Origin: an uncultured Clostridia bacterium
Lineage (GTDB): Bacteria > Bacillota > Clostridia > Christensenellales > UBA1242
NCBI GenBank assembly: GCA_934756675.1
Contig: CAKVLG010000007.1
Span: forward strand, 15,517-79,516
Direction: 5' to 3'
DNA length: 64,000 bases
In this document: positions 34,226 to 42,690 of the stretch, piece by piece
Layout of the letters: the number at the start of each line of letters is the position of its first letter
Numbering within the stretch: the first letter of the stretch is position 1
Made by a program: the position numbers and the translations under genes
Notes under the pieces: generated by a model
Told to the model about the DNA's origin: nothing
The model's database searches: none
The model's input: the letters and a program-made list of their open reading frames with translations, nothing else

Positions 34226-36403
34226 CTATTGTTTTTTCTTCTGAGTTGGTTTTTTTGTTGTTTTTGCAGTTGTATTTGTAGCCTTTTTAGGTTTAGTTTT
34301 TATTTGCACATCTTTTTTTACACTATTTTTTTGAGCATCTTCTTTTTGAGTTTCTTCTTTATTTTGTTCACTAGTTTTATTTTGCTCGTATAATTGTTTT
34401 TTCTTTTCTTCGGCTTGCTTTAAAAGTTCGTCTGCAAAATCAGTTTCTTTTGGCTGAACTTTAACTTGTTCTAAATTAACTTTCTCTTCTTCTGCTTTTG
34501 CTTCTTCTTTCTTTTCTTTTTTTACTTTTTTATCAATAAACTTTATAACTTCATCCTTAGATTTTCCGGCAATAATAAGGTCGATTTCGTCACTATATAT
34601 TGTTTCTTTTTCAAGCAATACTTCTACCATTGTTTTAACAATGTTTTTATTTTTGTTCAAAATTTCGTTTGCTTGAGCTTGACATTTTTTTATAATCTTA
34701 GCAACTTCTTCATCAATTATTGCAGCTTGTTTTTCACTGTAGTTAACTTTTGTTTGATAATCTCTACCAACAAAAATTTCAGAAGCGCTACCAAGTTGAA
34801 CCAAACCAACGCCTTCACTCATACCCCATTCGGTAACCATTTTTCTTGCAATTTGGCTTGCAACTTGAATATCGTTAGACGCACCAGTTGTAATATCATC
34901 TAAAAACAATGATTCACTTGTTCTACCACCAAGCAACACAACAATTCTATCAATAAGTTTTGTTTTTGAATGATACTCATCATCTGTTTCTGGTCTAGAT
35001 AAAGTGTAGCCGCCAGCGTTGCCACGAGGAATGATAGATACTTCGTGAACTGTGTCGCCAGTGTTGAGTAGTTTTTCGATAACGGCATGACCAGATTCGT
35101 GATATGCTGTTATATTACGGTCTTTTTCACTAATAATTCTGCTACGTTTTTGTGGACCAATTGTAACTTTTACAATTGCGTTATTAATGTCTTCCATTGA
35201 AATGCAAGTTTCATTTTTTCTTGCAGCAAGCAATGCAGCTTCATTTAAAAGGTTTGCAATGTCTGCACCTGTAAATCCGCTTGTAACTCTTGCAACAGTC
35301 TTAAAGTCAACATCGCCGGCAAATGTTTTACCTTTTGCATGGACTTTTAGAATTTCTTCACGCCCTTTAACGTCTGGTGTGTGAATATAAATTTGTCTAT
35401 CAAATCTACCTGGACGCATAAGTGCTGGATCCAAAATATCTGCACGGTTTGTTGCAGCCATAACTATAATGCCTTCGTTTTCTTCAAAACCGTCCATTTG
35501 AACAAGTAATTGGTTAAGGGTTTGTTCGCGTTCATCGTTACCACCACCAAGGCCAGCACCACGTTGTCTACCAATTGCATCAATTTCATCAATAAATATA
35601 ATGCAAGGTTTCGCTTTCTTTGCGTTTTCGAAAAGGTCACGCACGCGTGAAGCACCAACACCAACAAATAGCTCCATAAAGTCAGAACCACTAATTGTAA
35701 AGAAAGGTACGTTTGCTTCACCAGCAACAGCTTTTGCAAGCAATGTTTTACCAGTACCTGGTTGACCAATTAAAAGTACGCCTTTAGGAATTTTTGCACC
35801 GAGCTTTGTAAATTTATCTGGGTCTTTCAAAAATTCAATAATTTCTTCAAGTTCAGCTTTTTCTTCGTCTGCACCAGCAACATCACTAAATTTTGTTTTG
35901 CTTGGATAAATTCGTGCTCTATTTTTTACAAATTCAAATGATTTATTGCTTGCGCCCCTTAATTGTTTCATTATTATCATGAATAAAACAAAGAAGCAAA
36001 CAAGCATTAATATTGGATATAAAATTGACATTATGTCAAAAGTTGTTGTTGTACCAAATTGAACTGTAATTTTTTGAGTAGCACTCGCGTTGTATGAATC
36101 AATATATTCACGAACAGCATTTTCTCTATCATTTGATGTATATAACCAATAATATTCACCATTTTTAAGCTTTACATTAATGGTTTTTGCGTTAAAATCA
36201 ACTTCTTCAACAGCTCCACTTTGAACGTATGATTGAAATTGATCATAACTTAATTGTTTTCCCGTTGCGGTATCACTAAACAACCAAATGAGAAGTAATC
36301 CTGCAATTAATAACATAGATATAATTATTATGCTACGAATCATTCTACTTCTTGGATCATTTGGAAGTGGTTTGTTTGTATTTTGATTGTTATTATTTTC
36401 CAT
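34226..36403 (-). CDS. ftsH: ATP-dependent zinc metalloprotease FtsH
   Basis: A 725-residue membrane AAA+ protease. Two TM helices (about 21-42 and 122-145) flank a short extracytoplasmic domain. The AAA domain has Walker A GQPGTGKT (213-220) and Walker B FIDE (270-273), then an SRH region. The peptidase has HESGH (435-439). After the usual end there is a low-complexity Lys/Glu/Gln-rich tail of about 90 residues, longer than in many homologues. It degrades membrane and regulatory proteins. AGGAGG precedes ATG 36403. Confidence 0.97.
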   Translation of the reverse strand: MENNNNQNTNKPLPNDPRSRMIRSIIIISMLLIAGLLLIWLFSDTATGKQLSYDQFQSYVQSGAVEEVDFNAKTINVKLKNGEYYWLYTSNDRENAVREYIDSYNASATQKITVQFGTTTTFDIMSILYPILMLVCFFVLFMIIMKQLRGASNKSFEFVKNRARIYPSKTKFSDVAGADEEKAELEEIIEFLKDPDKFTKLGAKIPKGVLLIGQPGTGKTLLAKAVAGEANVPFFTISGSDFMELFVGVGASRVRDLFENAKKAKPCIIFIDEIDAIGRQRGAGLGGGNDEREQTLNQLLVQMDGFEENEGIIVMAATNRADILDPALMRPGRFDRQIYIHTPDVKGREEILKVHAKGKTFAGDVDFKTVARVTSGFTGADIANLLNEAALLAARKNETCISMEDINNAIVKVTIGPQKRSRIISEKDRNITAYHESGHAVIEKLLNTGDTVHEVSIIPRGNAGGYTLSRPETDDEYHSKTKLIDRIVVLLGGRTSESLFLDDITTGASNDIQVASQIARKMVTEWGMSEGVGLVQLGSASEIFVGRDYQTKVNYSEKQAAIIDEEVAKIIKKCQAQANEILNKNKNIVKTMVEVLLEKETIYSDEIDLIIAGKSKDEVIKFIDKKVKKEKKEEAKAEEEKVNLEQVKVQPKETDFADELLKQAEEKKKQLYEQNKTSEQNKEETQKEDAQKNSVKKDVQIKTKPKKATNTTAKTTKKPTQKKKQ

Positions 36404-36430
36404 TCTATCCTCCTGATTAGTAATAGATAT

Positions 36431-36459
36431 ATATTAGCATAAACACGTAATTATATCAA
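36431..36459 (-). promoter_or_regulatory. Promoter of ftsH
   Basis: On the minus strand, TTGATA (36454-36459), 17 nt, TGC-TAATAT (TAATAT at 36431-36436). Confidence 0.65.
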
Positions 36460-36473
36460 TTAAAATACAAAAA

Positions 36474-36944
36474 TTAACAATAATTTGCTATAAATGTAGA
36501 TACTTTTTCTGCCGACTTTTGTTGATGAAAATAAGTATTTTCAAGTTCGTCCATTTTTATATAAAAACAAATGGAATAATCATAATCAATCACAACGCTA
36601 GAGTTTGCCACTTGAAATTTTTTATTTGAAACACAAATAGTTTGATTAAGTTCGCTTTTTTGCGTTTTTACCACGTCTATAAACACTTTTGTATCATATT
36701 TATGCACTTTTTCTAAAAACAACTTTAACTCTTCGAGCGTCTTACCATAAAGCGGATAATTTTTACCACCATACACATATGCATTTACATTATATTCTTT
36801 TAGTCGTTCTGCAACAAGTGGCGCAAAACTATCAAAATTAACCTTATAGTTGCCCATACAAATAAAAACAATGTTGTTTTTAACATTTTTTAATATATTT
36901 TCAATTTTAACAAGCAAATCTAAAGAAAAGTTACATATACTCAT
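36474..36944 (-). CDS. YyaC-like (DUF1256) protein
   Basis: About 156 residues if started at ATG 36944 (the frame is open to 37025, but that part is AT-rich and lacks a ribosome site). It resembles the YyaC/DUF1256 family related to the germination protease GPR: an IVFICMGNYKVNFDSFAPLV strand-loop (family IxCIGTDRSTGDxLGPLV), then VYGG and PLYGKTLEEL. Several family residues are changed, for example Asp-Arg to Tyr-Lys. In Bacillota yyaC lies beside soj-spo0J, and here parAB are 1.5 kb away. A sporulation link is likely by family, unproven here. Confidence 0.65.
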   Translation of the reverse strand: MSICNFSLDLLVKIENILKNVKNNIVFICMGNYKVNFDSFAPLVAERLKEYNVNAYVYGGKNYPLYGKTLEELKLFLEKVHKYDTKVFIDVVKTQKSELNQTICVSNKKFQVANSSVVIDYDYSICFYIKMDELENTYFHQQKSAEKVSTFIANYC

Positions 36945-36974
36945 ATATAAATGATTACCATTTATTAAAATTAC

Positions 36975-37003
36975 TTTACTATAAATAAAAAAATATGTAT
37001 AAT
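36975..37003 (+). promoter_or_regulatory. Promoter of the CvpA-family gene
   Basis: TTTACT (36975-36980), 17 nt, TATAAT (36998-37003), giving a leader of about 90 nt. Confidence 0.6.
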
Positions 37004-37099
37004 AAAAACTACAAAAATATGTCAATTTTATAAATATTTATGTAAATTTTGTAAAATAAAAATAATCGAACATATGTTCGAAAATGGAGGAACCCAACT

Positions 37100-37864
37100 T
37101 TGAATGTTGTTGATATCATTATTCTAGTTATAATGCTTATATTTATTGTAATGGGCACATATAAAGGTTTTATATTTTCGTTCGTATCGGTATTTAGCGG
37201 CACAATTAACTTTTTCCTAGCAACGCTCATTTGTGGACCATTTTCGAAGTTGTTTAATTCGATTACTGGAATACAAGGAGCGATATCTAATTCATACACT
37301 GCCAAGTTCACAGCTTTAAGTTCTGGGTTTGATGCCAACCTTGTTGGTTTATCACAAGAATCAATTACAGCTACTGTGGCAGATACAATCAACGGAAGTT
37401 CTCTATCAAACTTTTCTAAGTGGCTATATAAAAGTGTATTAAAAATTACACCAGAACAAATCGCCGGCAAAGAGTTTGTATCAATTAATTCTATACTTTC
37501 TACTTCTCTTGGTAAGTTCTTTACAACAATTATTAGTTTTGTTATATGTTTCGCTTTAATTTATTTAATACTTTGGATAATTAGTTTAATTGGTAAAAAG
37601 GTTCAAAGTAGTGACGGTGGAATAAAAACTGCCGACAGAGTATTTGGTTTTATATTTGGTGTAATAAAAGGTTTACTTTGTGTTTGTTCTATATTCGCTT
37701 TCCTATCTTTTTTCTCAGAAACTGGATTACTTGCTTCACTATTTAATTATATAAAAGCTTCCAAGATTGGAGCTCCTCTATACAATTATGTAAACAATAT
37801 AATGGATACATACTTTAATATCCCGCAGATATGGAATTCGATAAAATCATTATTTAAAGGTTAA
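37100..37864 (+). CDS. CvpA-family membrane protein, TTG start
   Basis: A 254-residue polytopic protein of the CvpA type. An N-terminal VVDIIILVIMLIFIVMG helix leads into the family GTYKGFIFS turn. Further hydrophobic segments follow near residues 30-50, 135-165 and 185-215, the last with DRVFGFIFGVIKG, a conserved CvpA block. The start is TTG 37100 with GGAGG 9 nt upstream; no in-frame ATG is near. Its 3' end abuts the parS array, and the first parS palindrome followed by T7 may act as its terminator. Confidence 0.8.
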   Translation: MNVVDIIILVIMLIFIVMGTYKGFIFSFVSVFSGTINFFLATLICGPFSKLFNSITGIQGAISNSYTAKFTALSSGFDANLVGLSQESITATVADTINGSSLSNFSKWLYKSVLKITPEQIAGKEFVSINSILSTSLGKFFTTIISFVICFALIYLILWIISLIGKKVQSSDGGIKTADRVFGFIFGVIKGLLCVCSIFAFLSFFSETGLLASLFNYIKASKIGAPLYNYVNNIMDTYFNIPQIWNSIKSLFKG

Positions 37865-37878
37865 TATTTAATTCAAGA

Positions 37879-37894
37879 TGTTTCACGTGAAACA
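37879..37894. other. parS site 1 (also possible terminator)
   Basis: Perfect 16-bp TGTTTCACGTGAAACA, the Spo0J/ParB-binding centromere consensus. Here the palindrome is extended by three complementary bases on each side and followed by seven T, so it could also terminate the CvpA-gene transcript. Confidence 0.93.
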
Positions 37895-38006
37895 TCTTTT
37901 TTTATTGTTTTTAATTGTATATATTACCATAAGTTATTTATTTTAATCTTTTATATAATAAAAAGCCATATATACTATACAAATAAACAAATCTATTAAT
38001 ACTTAA

Positions 38007-38022
38007 TGTTTCACGTGAAACA
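38007..38022. other. parS site 2
   Basis: Perfect TGTTTCACGTGAAACA, 128 bp from site 1. Confidence 0.95.
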
Positions 38023-38111
38023 TTTTTATATTATTTATCTATAACACATATAACAATTATATTATCACAGTTAAAACCTATATAGTAAGGTTCTTATTAT
38101 ATATAATCATA

Positions 38112-38127
38112 TGTTTCACGTGAAACA
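38112..38127. other. parS site 3
   Basis: Perfect TGTTTCACGTGAAACA, 105 bp from site 2. Confidence 0.95.
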
Positions 38128-38221
38128 TATCAAACACTTTAATTAATCTTATATTTATAGCAAGTTGTTTATTTTTATTAATAAAAAACACTACATTTAT
38201 GGTAAAAAATAAAGCTACACA

Positions 38222-38258
38222 CAAAATATGGTATTTTTACCCATATTTTGCGGTTTTT
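38222..38258 (+). terminator. Orphan terminator-like hairpin inside the parS array
   Basis: CAAAATATGG (38222-38231) pairs with CCATATTTTG (38241-38250), followed by CGG and six T. It faces the plus direction with no ORF upstream. It could end a short non-coding transcript or block CvpA-gene read-through. Confidence 0.5.
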
Positions 38259-38262
38259 TAAA

Positions 38263-38278
38263 TGTTTCACGTGAAACA
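38263..38278. other. parS site 4
   Basis: Perfect TGTTTCACGTGAAACA, 151 bp from site 3. Confidence 0.95.
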
Positions 38279-38348
38279 TAAATTTAAACTAAAAAGTATA
38301 ATAATAAATAGTAAAAATTAAAATTATGGCGTATTTTTATCATAAAAA

Positions 38349-38364
38349 TGTTTCACGTGAAACA
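38349..38364. other. parS site 5
   Basis: Perfect TGTTTCACGTGAAACA, 86 bp from site 4 and about 90 bp from the 3' end of parB. The array (37865-38456) holds no other recognisable coding sequence. Confidence 0.95.
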
Positions 38365-38438
38365 TTTTTAATAAGAAAACAATAAAAATAATCAATAAAA
38401 AAAACCACTAATAAGGTGGTTAATAATTAATATAAATA

Positions 38439-38462
38439 AAAAATAGAGGTTACCCTCTATTT
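38439..38462 (-). terminator. Terminator overlapping the parB stop
   Basis: On the minus strand AAAATAGAGG pairs with CCTCTATTTT around GTAA, then T6. The parB TAG (38457-38459) is inside the stem. Confidence 0.75.
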
Positions 38463-39338
38463 TAATACTATATCATATATACGTTGTAAATCTTCTTTTG
38501 TGTAATAATCAATATATATGCGACCTTTATTTTCGTTACCAAGTATACCAACTTTTGTAGCAAACTTAGTTTTCATTTTTTCTGCAAAGTCTTTCAATTC
38601 TAAGCTTTGTGGTTTCTTTTCTTTGTTTTTGCTTGGTTTTAATATGTCTTTTACAAGTTTTTCAAGTTCTCGTACACTTAATTTTTTTTCTACACAAAAC
38701 CTTGCAATTTCTAGTAATTTATCTTTATCTTCAATAGAAAGTAATGTTCTTGCATGACCTGCAGACAATTTTCCGTCTTCTATATATTTAATCACTTCGT
38801 TTGGTAAAGATAATAATCTAAGTGTGTTTGTTACAGCAGAACGGCTTTTACCAATTCTTTCTGCTACATTTTCTTGTGTTAAATCGAATTTATTTATCAA
38901 TTTTTGAATAGCACGTGCTGATTCTATTGGGTTTAAGTCTTCTCTTTGTAAATTTTCAATAATTGCAATTTCGCTAATTTCTTTACTTGTAAAATTCTTT
39001 ACAATAGCTGGAACTGTTTTTAAACCAGCCATTCTTGCTGCTCTCCAACGTCTTTCACCAGCAACAATTACATATCTACCATCTTTTTCATTTAATAATA
39101 TTGGTTGAATAATACCATGTACTTTAATAGATGCAGCTAATTCGTCTAACGCTTTAGGGTCGAAATTTGTACGTGGTTGTTCTTCGTTTCTATCAATTAA
39201 ACCAATAGATATTTCCCTTACATTATCTGTTGCATCGCTTGGTTTTGATTCTGGTTGTTTCTTATCTTTAACATCATCTTCATCATTAAAATCACCAAAT
39301 AATGAACTTAATCCTCTTCCTAAACCTTTCTTTTCCAT
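38457..39338 (-). CDS. parB: Chromosome partitioning protein ParB (Spo0J)
   Basis: A 293-residue ParB. The N-terminal CTP-binding/ParB-N domain contains GERRWRAARMAG (about residues 92-103) and ENLQREDLNP. A central helix-turn-helix (LTQENVAERIGKSRSAVTNTLRL) recognises parS, and a C-terminal dimerisation region follows. It loads at the five parS sites just downstream of its own gene and, with ParA, segregates the replication origin. AAGGAG precedes ATG 39338; parA is 9 nt upstream. Confidence 0.96.
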   Translation of the reverse strand: MEKKGLGRGLSSLFGDFNDEDDVKDKKQPESKPSDATDNVREISIGLIDRNEEQPRTNFDPKALDELAASIKVHGIIQPILLNEKDGRYVIVAGERRWRAARMAGLKTVPAIVKNFTSKEISEIAIIENLQREDLNPIESARAIQKLINKFDLTQENVAERIGKSRSAVTNTLRLLSLPNEVIKYIEDGKLSAGHARTLLSIEDKDKLLEIARFCVEKKLSVRELEKLVKDILKPSKNKEKKPQSLELKDFAEKMKTKFATKVGILGNENKGRIYIDYYTKEDLQRIYDIVLK

Positions 39339-39347
39339 ATATACTCC

Positions 39348-40142
39348 TTATTTTTTCTTAGATAATTTTTTATATTTTATATTGTTTTTATTGAAATATT
39401 CTTCTGTAAGTTTCATATAAGCAACCGAACCCATACAATTTTTATCATATAGATATATAGGTTTTCCATAACTTGGTGATTCTGCAAGTCTTATGTTTCT
39501 TGGTATCGAAACATTAAAAACTGTACTACCAAAAAATTTACCAATTTCTTCAGAAACTTGTCTTCCAAGATTACTTCTATTATCACGCATTGTTAATACT
39601 ACACCATCAATTTCTAGGGTTGGATTTAAGCGTTTTTTTACAAGCCTTATAGTATTCATAAGTTGACTTAAACCTTCGAGTGCAAAAAATTCGCATTGAA
39701 TTGGAATGATTACACCTTCTGCACTAGTTAATGCATTAACAGTTAATAATCCTAATGAAGGTGGACAATCGATTGTAATGTAATCATAATCATTTTTAAT
39801 ACTATATAAAATTTTCTTGATTACATTTTCGCGTGATTCCATATAAACAAGTTCCACTTCAACGCCAGCTAAATCAATATTTGCAGGTACAATATCAAGC
39901 CCTTGAATTTCTGTTTTTTCTATAGCTTCGTTAATTGTACATTGACCAGAAATAACTTGATAAATAGATTTTACGTCTTTGGTTTTTCTTACACCAAGAC
40001 CACTTGTAGCATTACCTTGTGGATCAATATCAATAAGTAATACTTTTTTACCCATAAGTGCCATATACGCAGACATGTTAACGCAAGTTGTTGTTTTACC
40101 AACGCCGCCTTTTTGATTTGAAAATGCTATAATTTTTCCCAT
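39348..40142 (-). CDS. parA: Chromosome partitioning ATPase ParA (Soj)
   Basis: A 264-residue deviant Walker A ATPase: KGGVGKTTT (10-18), then DIDPQGNATSGLG, and DCPPSLGLLT for Walker B. It has no N-terminal HTH, so it is the chromosomal Soj type. It drives ParB-parS segregation and influences DnaA. First gene of the parAB operon; GAGGTAAA precedes ATG 40142. Confidence 0.97.
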   Translation of the reverse strand: MGKIIAFSNQKGGVGKTTTCVNMSAYMALMGKKVLLIDIDPQGNATSGLGVRKTKDVKSIYQVISGQCTINEAIEKTEIQGLDIVPANIDLAGVEVELVYMESRENVIKKILYSIKNDYDYITIDCPPSLGLLTVNALTSAEGVIIPIQCEFFALEGLSQLMNTIRLVKKRLNPTLEIDGVVLTMRDNRSNLGRQVSEEIGKFFGSTVFNVSIPRNIRLAESPSYGKPIYLYDKNCMGSVAYMKLTEEYFNKNNIKYKKLSKKK

Positions 40143-40265
40143 AATTTACCTCTATCTATAATATATAACAAAACGATACTATTTGACTAGCATTTTTCAC
40201 ACTCTTTGCATTTTTTTGCAATTTTTTTTATAAACAATTATAAAAATAGAAGAATATAATACAAT

Positions 40266-40817
40266 ATGTTAACAATTATATTATTAATTTTAGCTTTGAG
40301 TTTAGATGCTTTTTCTTTCGGATTTGCTCAAGGGTTTAAAAAATATAAATTAACTTTAGTTAATTGTTTAATAATGAGTGCTATTTCTACTTTTCTTTTC
40401 ACAGTTCCATTATATTTATCTCAGTTTGTTTTTAAATATTTTAATGAACAAGTTTGTAACATTATTAATGGAATAATTTTGATACTACTGGGTTTATATT
40501 ATATGTATGATTTTATTAAATCTAAAAACTATAAAATTGAAGATAAAAATAATAAAATAATACCATTACGTTTAAAAATCTGCATTTTATCCACTTTTCC
40601 GATTTCACTAGATGCAATTTTTACAGCTTTATTAAATGGTTACAGTGTTACATATATAATAAGCGCAATATTAATATATTTTTTATTCACATTTTGTTCA
40701 CTTTATCTAACAAATATAATTGGTTTAAAATTTTCGAAAGACTCTTACATCAATCTATCGTGGCTAAGCAGTTTAATTTTTATTGTAATTGGTAGTTTAA
40801 AATGTTTTGGAATATAA
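40266..40817 (+). CDS. MntP/YtaF-like membrane protein
   Basis: A 183-residue protein with six hydrophobic helices and a duplicated motif: ALSLDAFSFGFAQGFKK (about residues 10-26) and FPISLDAIFTALLNG in the second half. This is the internal-repeat pattern of the MntP (manganese exporter) and YtaF (sporulation) family. The aspartates in the SLDA motifs are the likely metal-path residues. The ATG has no evident Shine-Dalgarno sequence, and TATAAT lies only 5 nt before it (40255-40260), although an upstream TTGCAA-N17-TATAAA pair (40216-40244) would give a 15-nt leader. Confidence 0.75.
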   Translation: MLTIILLILALSLDAFSFGFAQGFKKYKLTLVNCLIMSAISTFLFTVPLYLSQFVFKYFNEQVCNIINGIILILLGLYYMYDFIKSKNYKIEDKNNKIIPLRLKICILSTFPISLDAIFTALLNGYSVTYIISAILIYFLFTFCSLYLTNIIGLKFSKDSYINLSWLSSLIFIVIGSLKCFGI

Positions 40818-40942
40818 TTTAAAAAACGCAAAATTACTAAAATTGTTATAAAATTTATATGATTTTTTAAAAAACCACGTTTTTTTATTTGTTTGATGTG
40901 GTCTTTTTGTGTAATATATATATATAACAGTTTAGGTGGCAA

Positions 40943-42688
40943 ATGAAAAAGAAAAACCAAGAATTTAAATACACGTCTTATATGAAAAATTATAAGGCTC
41001 CAGTTATTATTGGTCCTCTAATGAAAGCGTTAGAGGCTCTTTCTGATGTTATTGTACCTTTTTTACTTGCTCAAATTATTAATATTGGTATCGCAAATAA
41101 TGACCTTAACTATATTTTGAAATATGGTATCATTATTATTATTTTAAATATTGTTGGTATGTTTATTTCTGTTATTGGCACAAAATGTGCCGCTGTTGTG
41201 TCACAAGGTGTAGCAAAAGATATTAGAAATGATATTTTTACCCATGTTAACACATATTCTCATGCTGAGTTAGATAAATTTAGTACAACAACAATTTTAA
41301 ACAGAGCTATTAATGATGTATCACAGATTCATGTTGGTATAAGTTTATTACTCCGTCAAGTTATGCGTTTACCATTCTTAATTTTTGGTTCAATTATTAT
41401 GACTATGCTTATTAATATGCAACTAAGTTTAATTTTTCTATTTGTAACCCCACTTTTACTTATTGCTGTGTTTACAATAATGAAAAAAATGGAACCATTG
41501 CTTTTAGAAAGTAAAGTTAGGCTCGACCGCACAACAAATATAATGCGTGAAAATTTGAGTGGTGTTCGTGTTGTCCGTGCGTTTAATAAACAAGATTACG
41601 AAATTAACAAGTTTACACAAAGTAACCTTAGTCTTAATGATAACGACCTTAAATATTGGTATATCTCATCAATATTGATGCCACTTATTCAATTGATTGT
41701 TTATAGTGCAGTTGTTATCCTTATTTATTGGGGTGGCGTTCAAATAAATATTGGTTCTATTAAACAAGGTGACCTTATTTCATTTATTAGCTACTTTACA
41801 CAAATTTCTTCTGCTCTTGTTTTATTTGCAAGAATTATAACAATGCTTACTCGTATGCGTGCAGCTGAAAAACGTATTAATGATTTATTTATTGTTAAAA
41901 ATAGTATCACTGACCCTAAAAAACCAGTTGAAATTAATTATAACTCTAAAAATATCGGCAATGTAGAATTCCGCGATGTTTGTTTTTCGTTTAATAATGT
42001 TAAAAATGTTGTCAATCATTTAAATTTAAAAGTTAAAACTGGTGAAACTATTGGTATTATTGGTTGTACGGGTAGCGGTAAAAGTAGTATAACAAACCTT
42101 ATTCCACGTTTTTATGATGCAACAAGTGGCGAAGTTTTGGTCGCTGGAAATAATGTTAAAAAATATAAAGTAGAAGAACTTAGGAATCTTATTGGTATTT
42201 GCCAACAAAACCCATTATTATTCGAAGGTACAATTCGAAGCAATCTTATTTGGCGAAATATAAATGCCACTGATGACGATATTATTTATGCACTTAAAAT
42301 TGCTCAAGCTTATGATTTTGTAAAAGAATATCCAGACTTTTTGGATCACAAAGTGTTACGTGGCGGCACTAACTTTTCTGGTGGTCAAAAACAAAGATTA
42401 ACTATTGCACGTGCACTTGTTGGAAAACCACCAATTGTAATTTTAGATGATAGTGCAAGTGCTCTTGATTTTGCGACAGATGCAAAACTTCGTAAATCAA
42501 TAAAAACAATGATGAATAACACCACAACATTTATCGTATCTCAAAGAACAAACTCTATTAAAGATGCTGATAAAATTATTGTTATAGATGCTGGTGATAT
42601 TGTCGCTATTGATACTCATGAAAATTTACTTAAAAATTGCGTAATTTATAAAGAAATTTATGATTCACAAAATAAGAGAGGAGGTTAA
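40943..42688 (+). CDS. ABC exporter subunit A (degenerate catalytic site)
   Basis: A 581-residue half-transporter with six TM helices and an NBD. Walker A is GCTGSGKSS (about 375-383), signature NFSGGQKQR and Walker B VILDDSASALD. The catalytic Glu after Walker B is Asp, and the switch His is Gln (IVSQRT). These are the usual changes in one half of heterodimeric exporters such as BmrC or TM287. The intact partner starts 2 nt downstream. AGGTGG lies 3 nt before the ATG. Confidence 0.93.
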   Translation: MKKKNQEFKYTSYMKNYKAPVIIGPLMKALEALSDVIVPFLLAQIINIGIANNDLNYILKYGIIIIILNIVGMFISVIGTKCAAVVSQGVAKDIRNDIFTHVNTYSHAELDKFSTTTILNRAINDVSQIHVGISLLLRQVMRLPFLIFGSIIMTMLINMQLSLIFLFVTPLLLIAVFTIMKKMEPLLLESKVRLDRTTNIMRENLSGVRVVRAFNKQDYEINKFTQSNLSLNDNDLKYWYISSILMPLIQLIVYSAVVILIYWGGVQINIGSIKQGDLISFISYFTQISSALVLFARIITMLTRMRAAEKRINDLFIVKNSITDPKKPVEINYNSKNIGNVEFRDVCFSFNNVKNVVNHLNLKVKTGETIGIIGCTGSGKSSITNLIPRFYDATSGEVLVAGNNVKKYKVEELRNLIGICQQNPLLFEGTIRSNLIWRNINATDDDIIYALKIAQAYDFVKEYPDFLDHKVLRGGTNFSGGQKQRLTIARALVGKPPIVILDDSASALDFATDAKLRKSIKTMMNNTTTFIVSQRTNSIKDADKIIVIDAGDIVAIDTHENLLKNCVIYKEIYDSQNKRGG

Positions 42689-42690
42689 TA

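Noticed and set aside
40943..42688. Degenerate Walker B Glu and switch His in ABC subunit A as a novelty
   Set aside because: This asymmetry is standard for heterodimeric ABC exporters and the canonical partner is adjacent.
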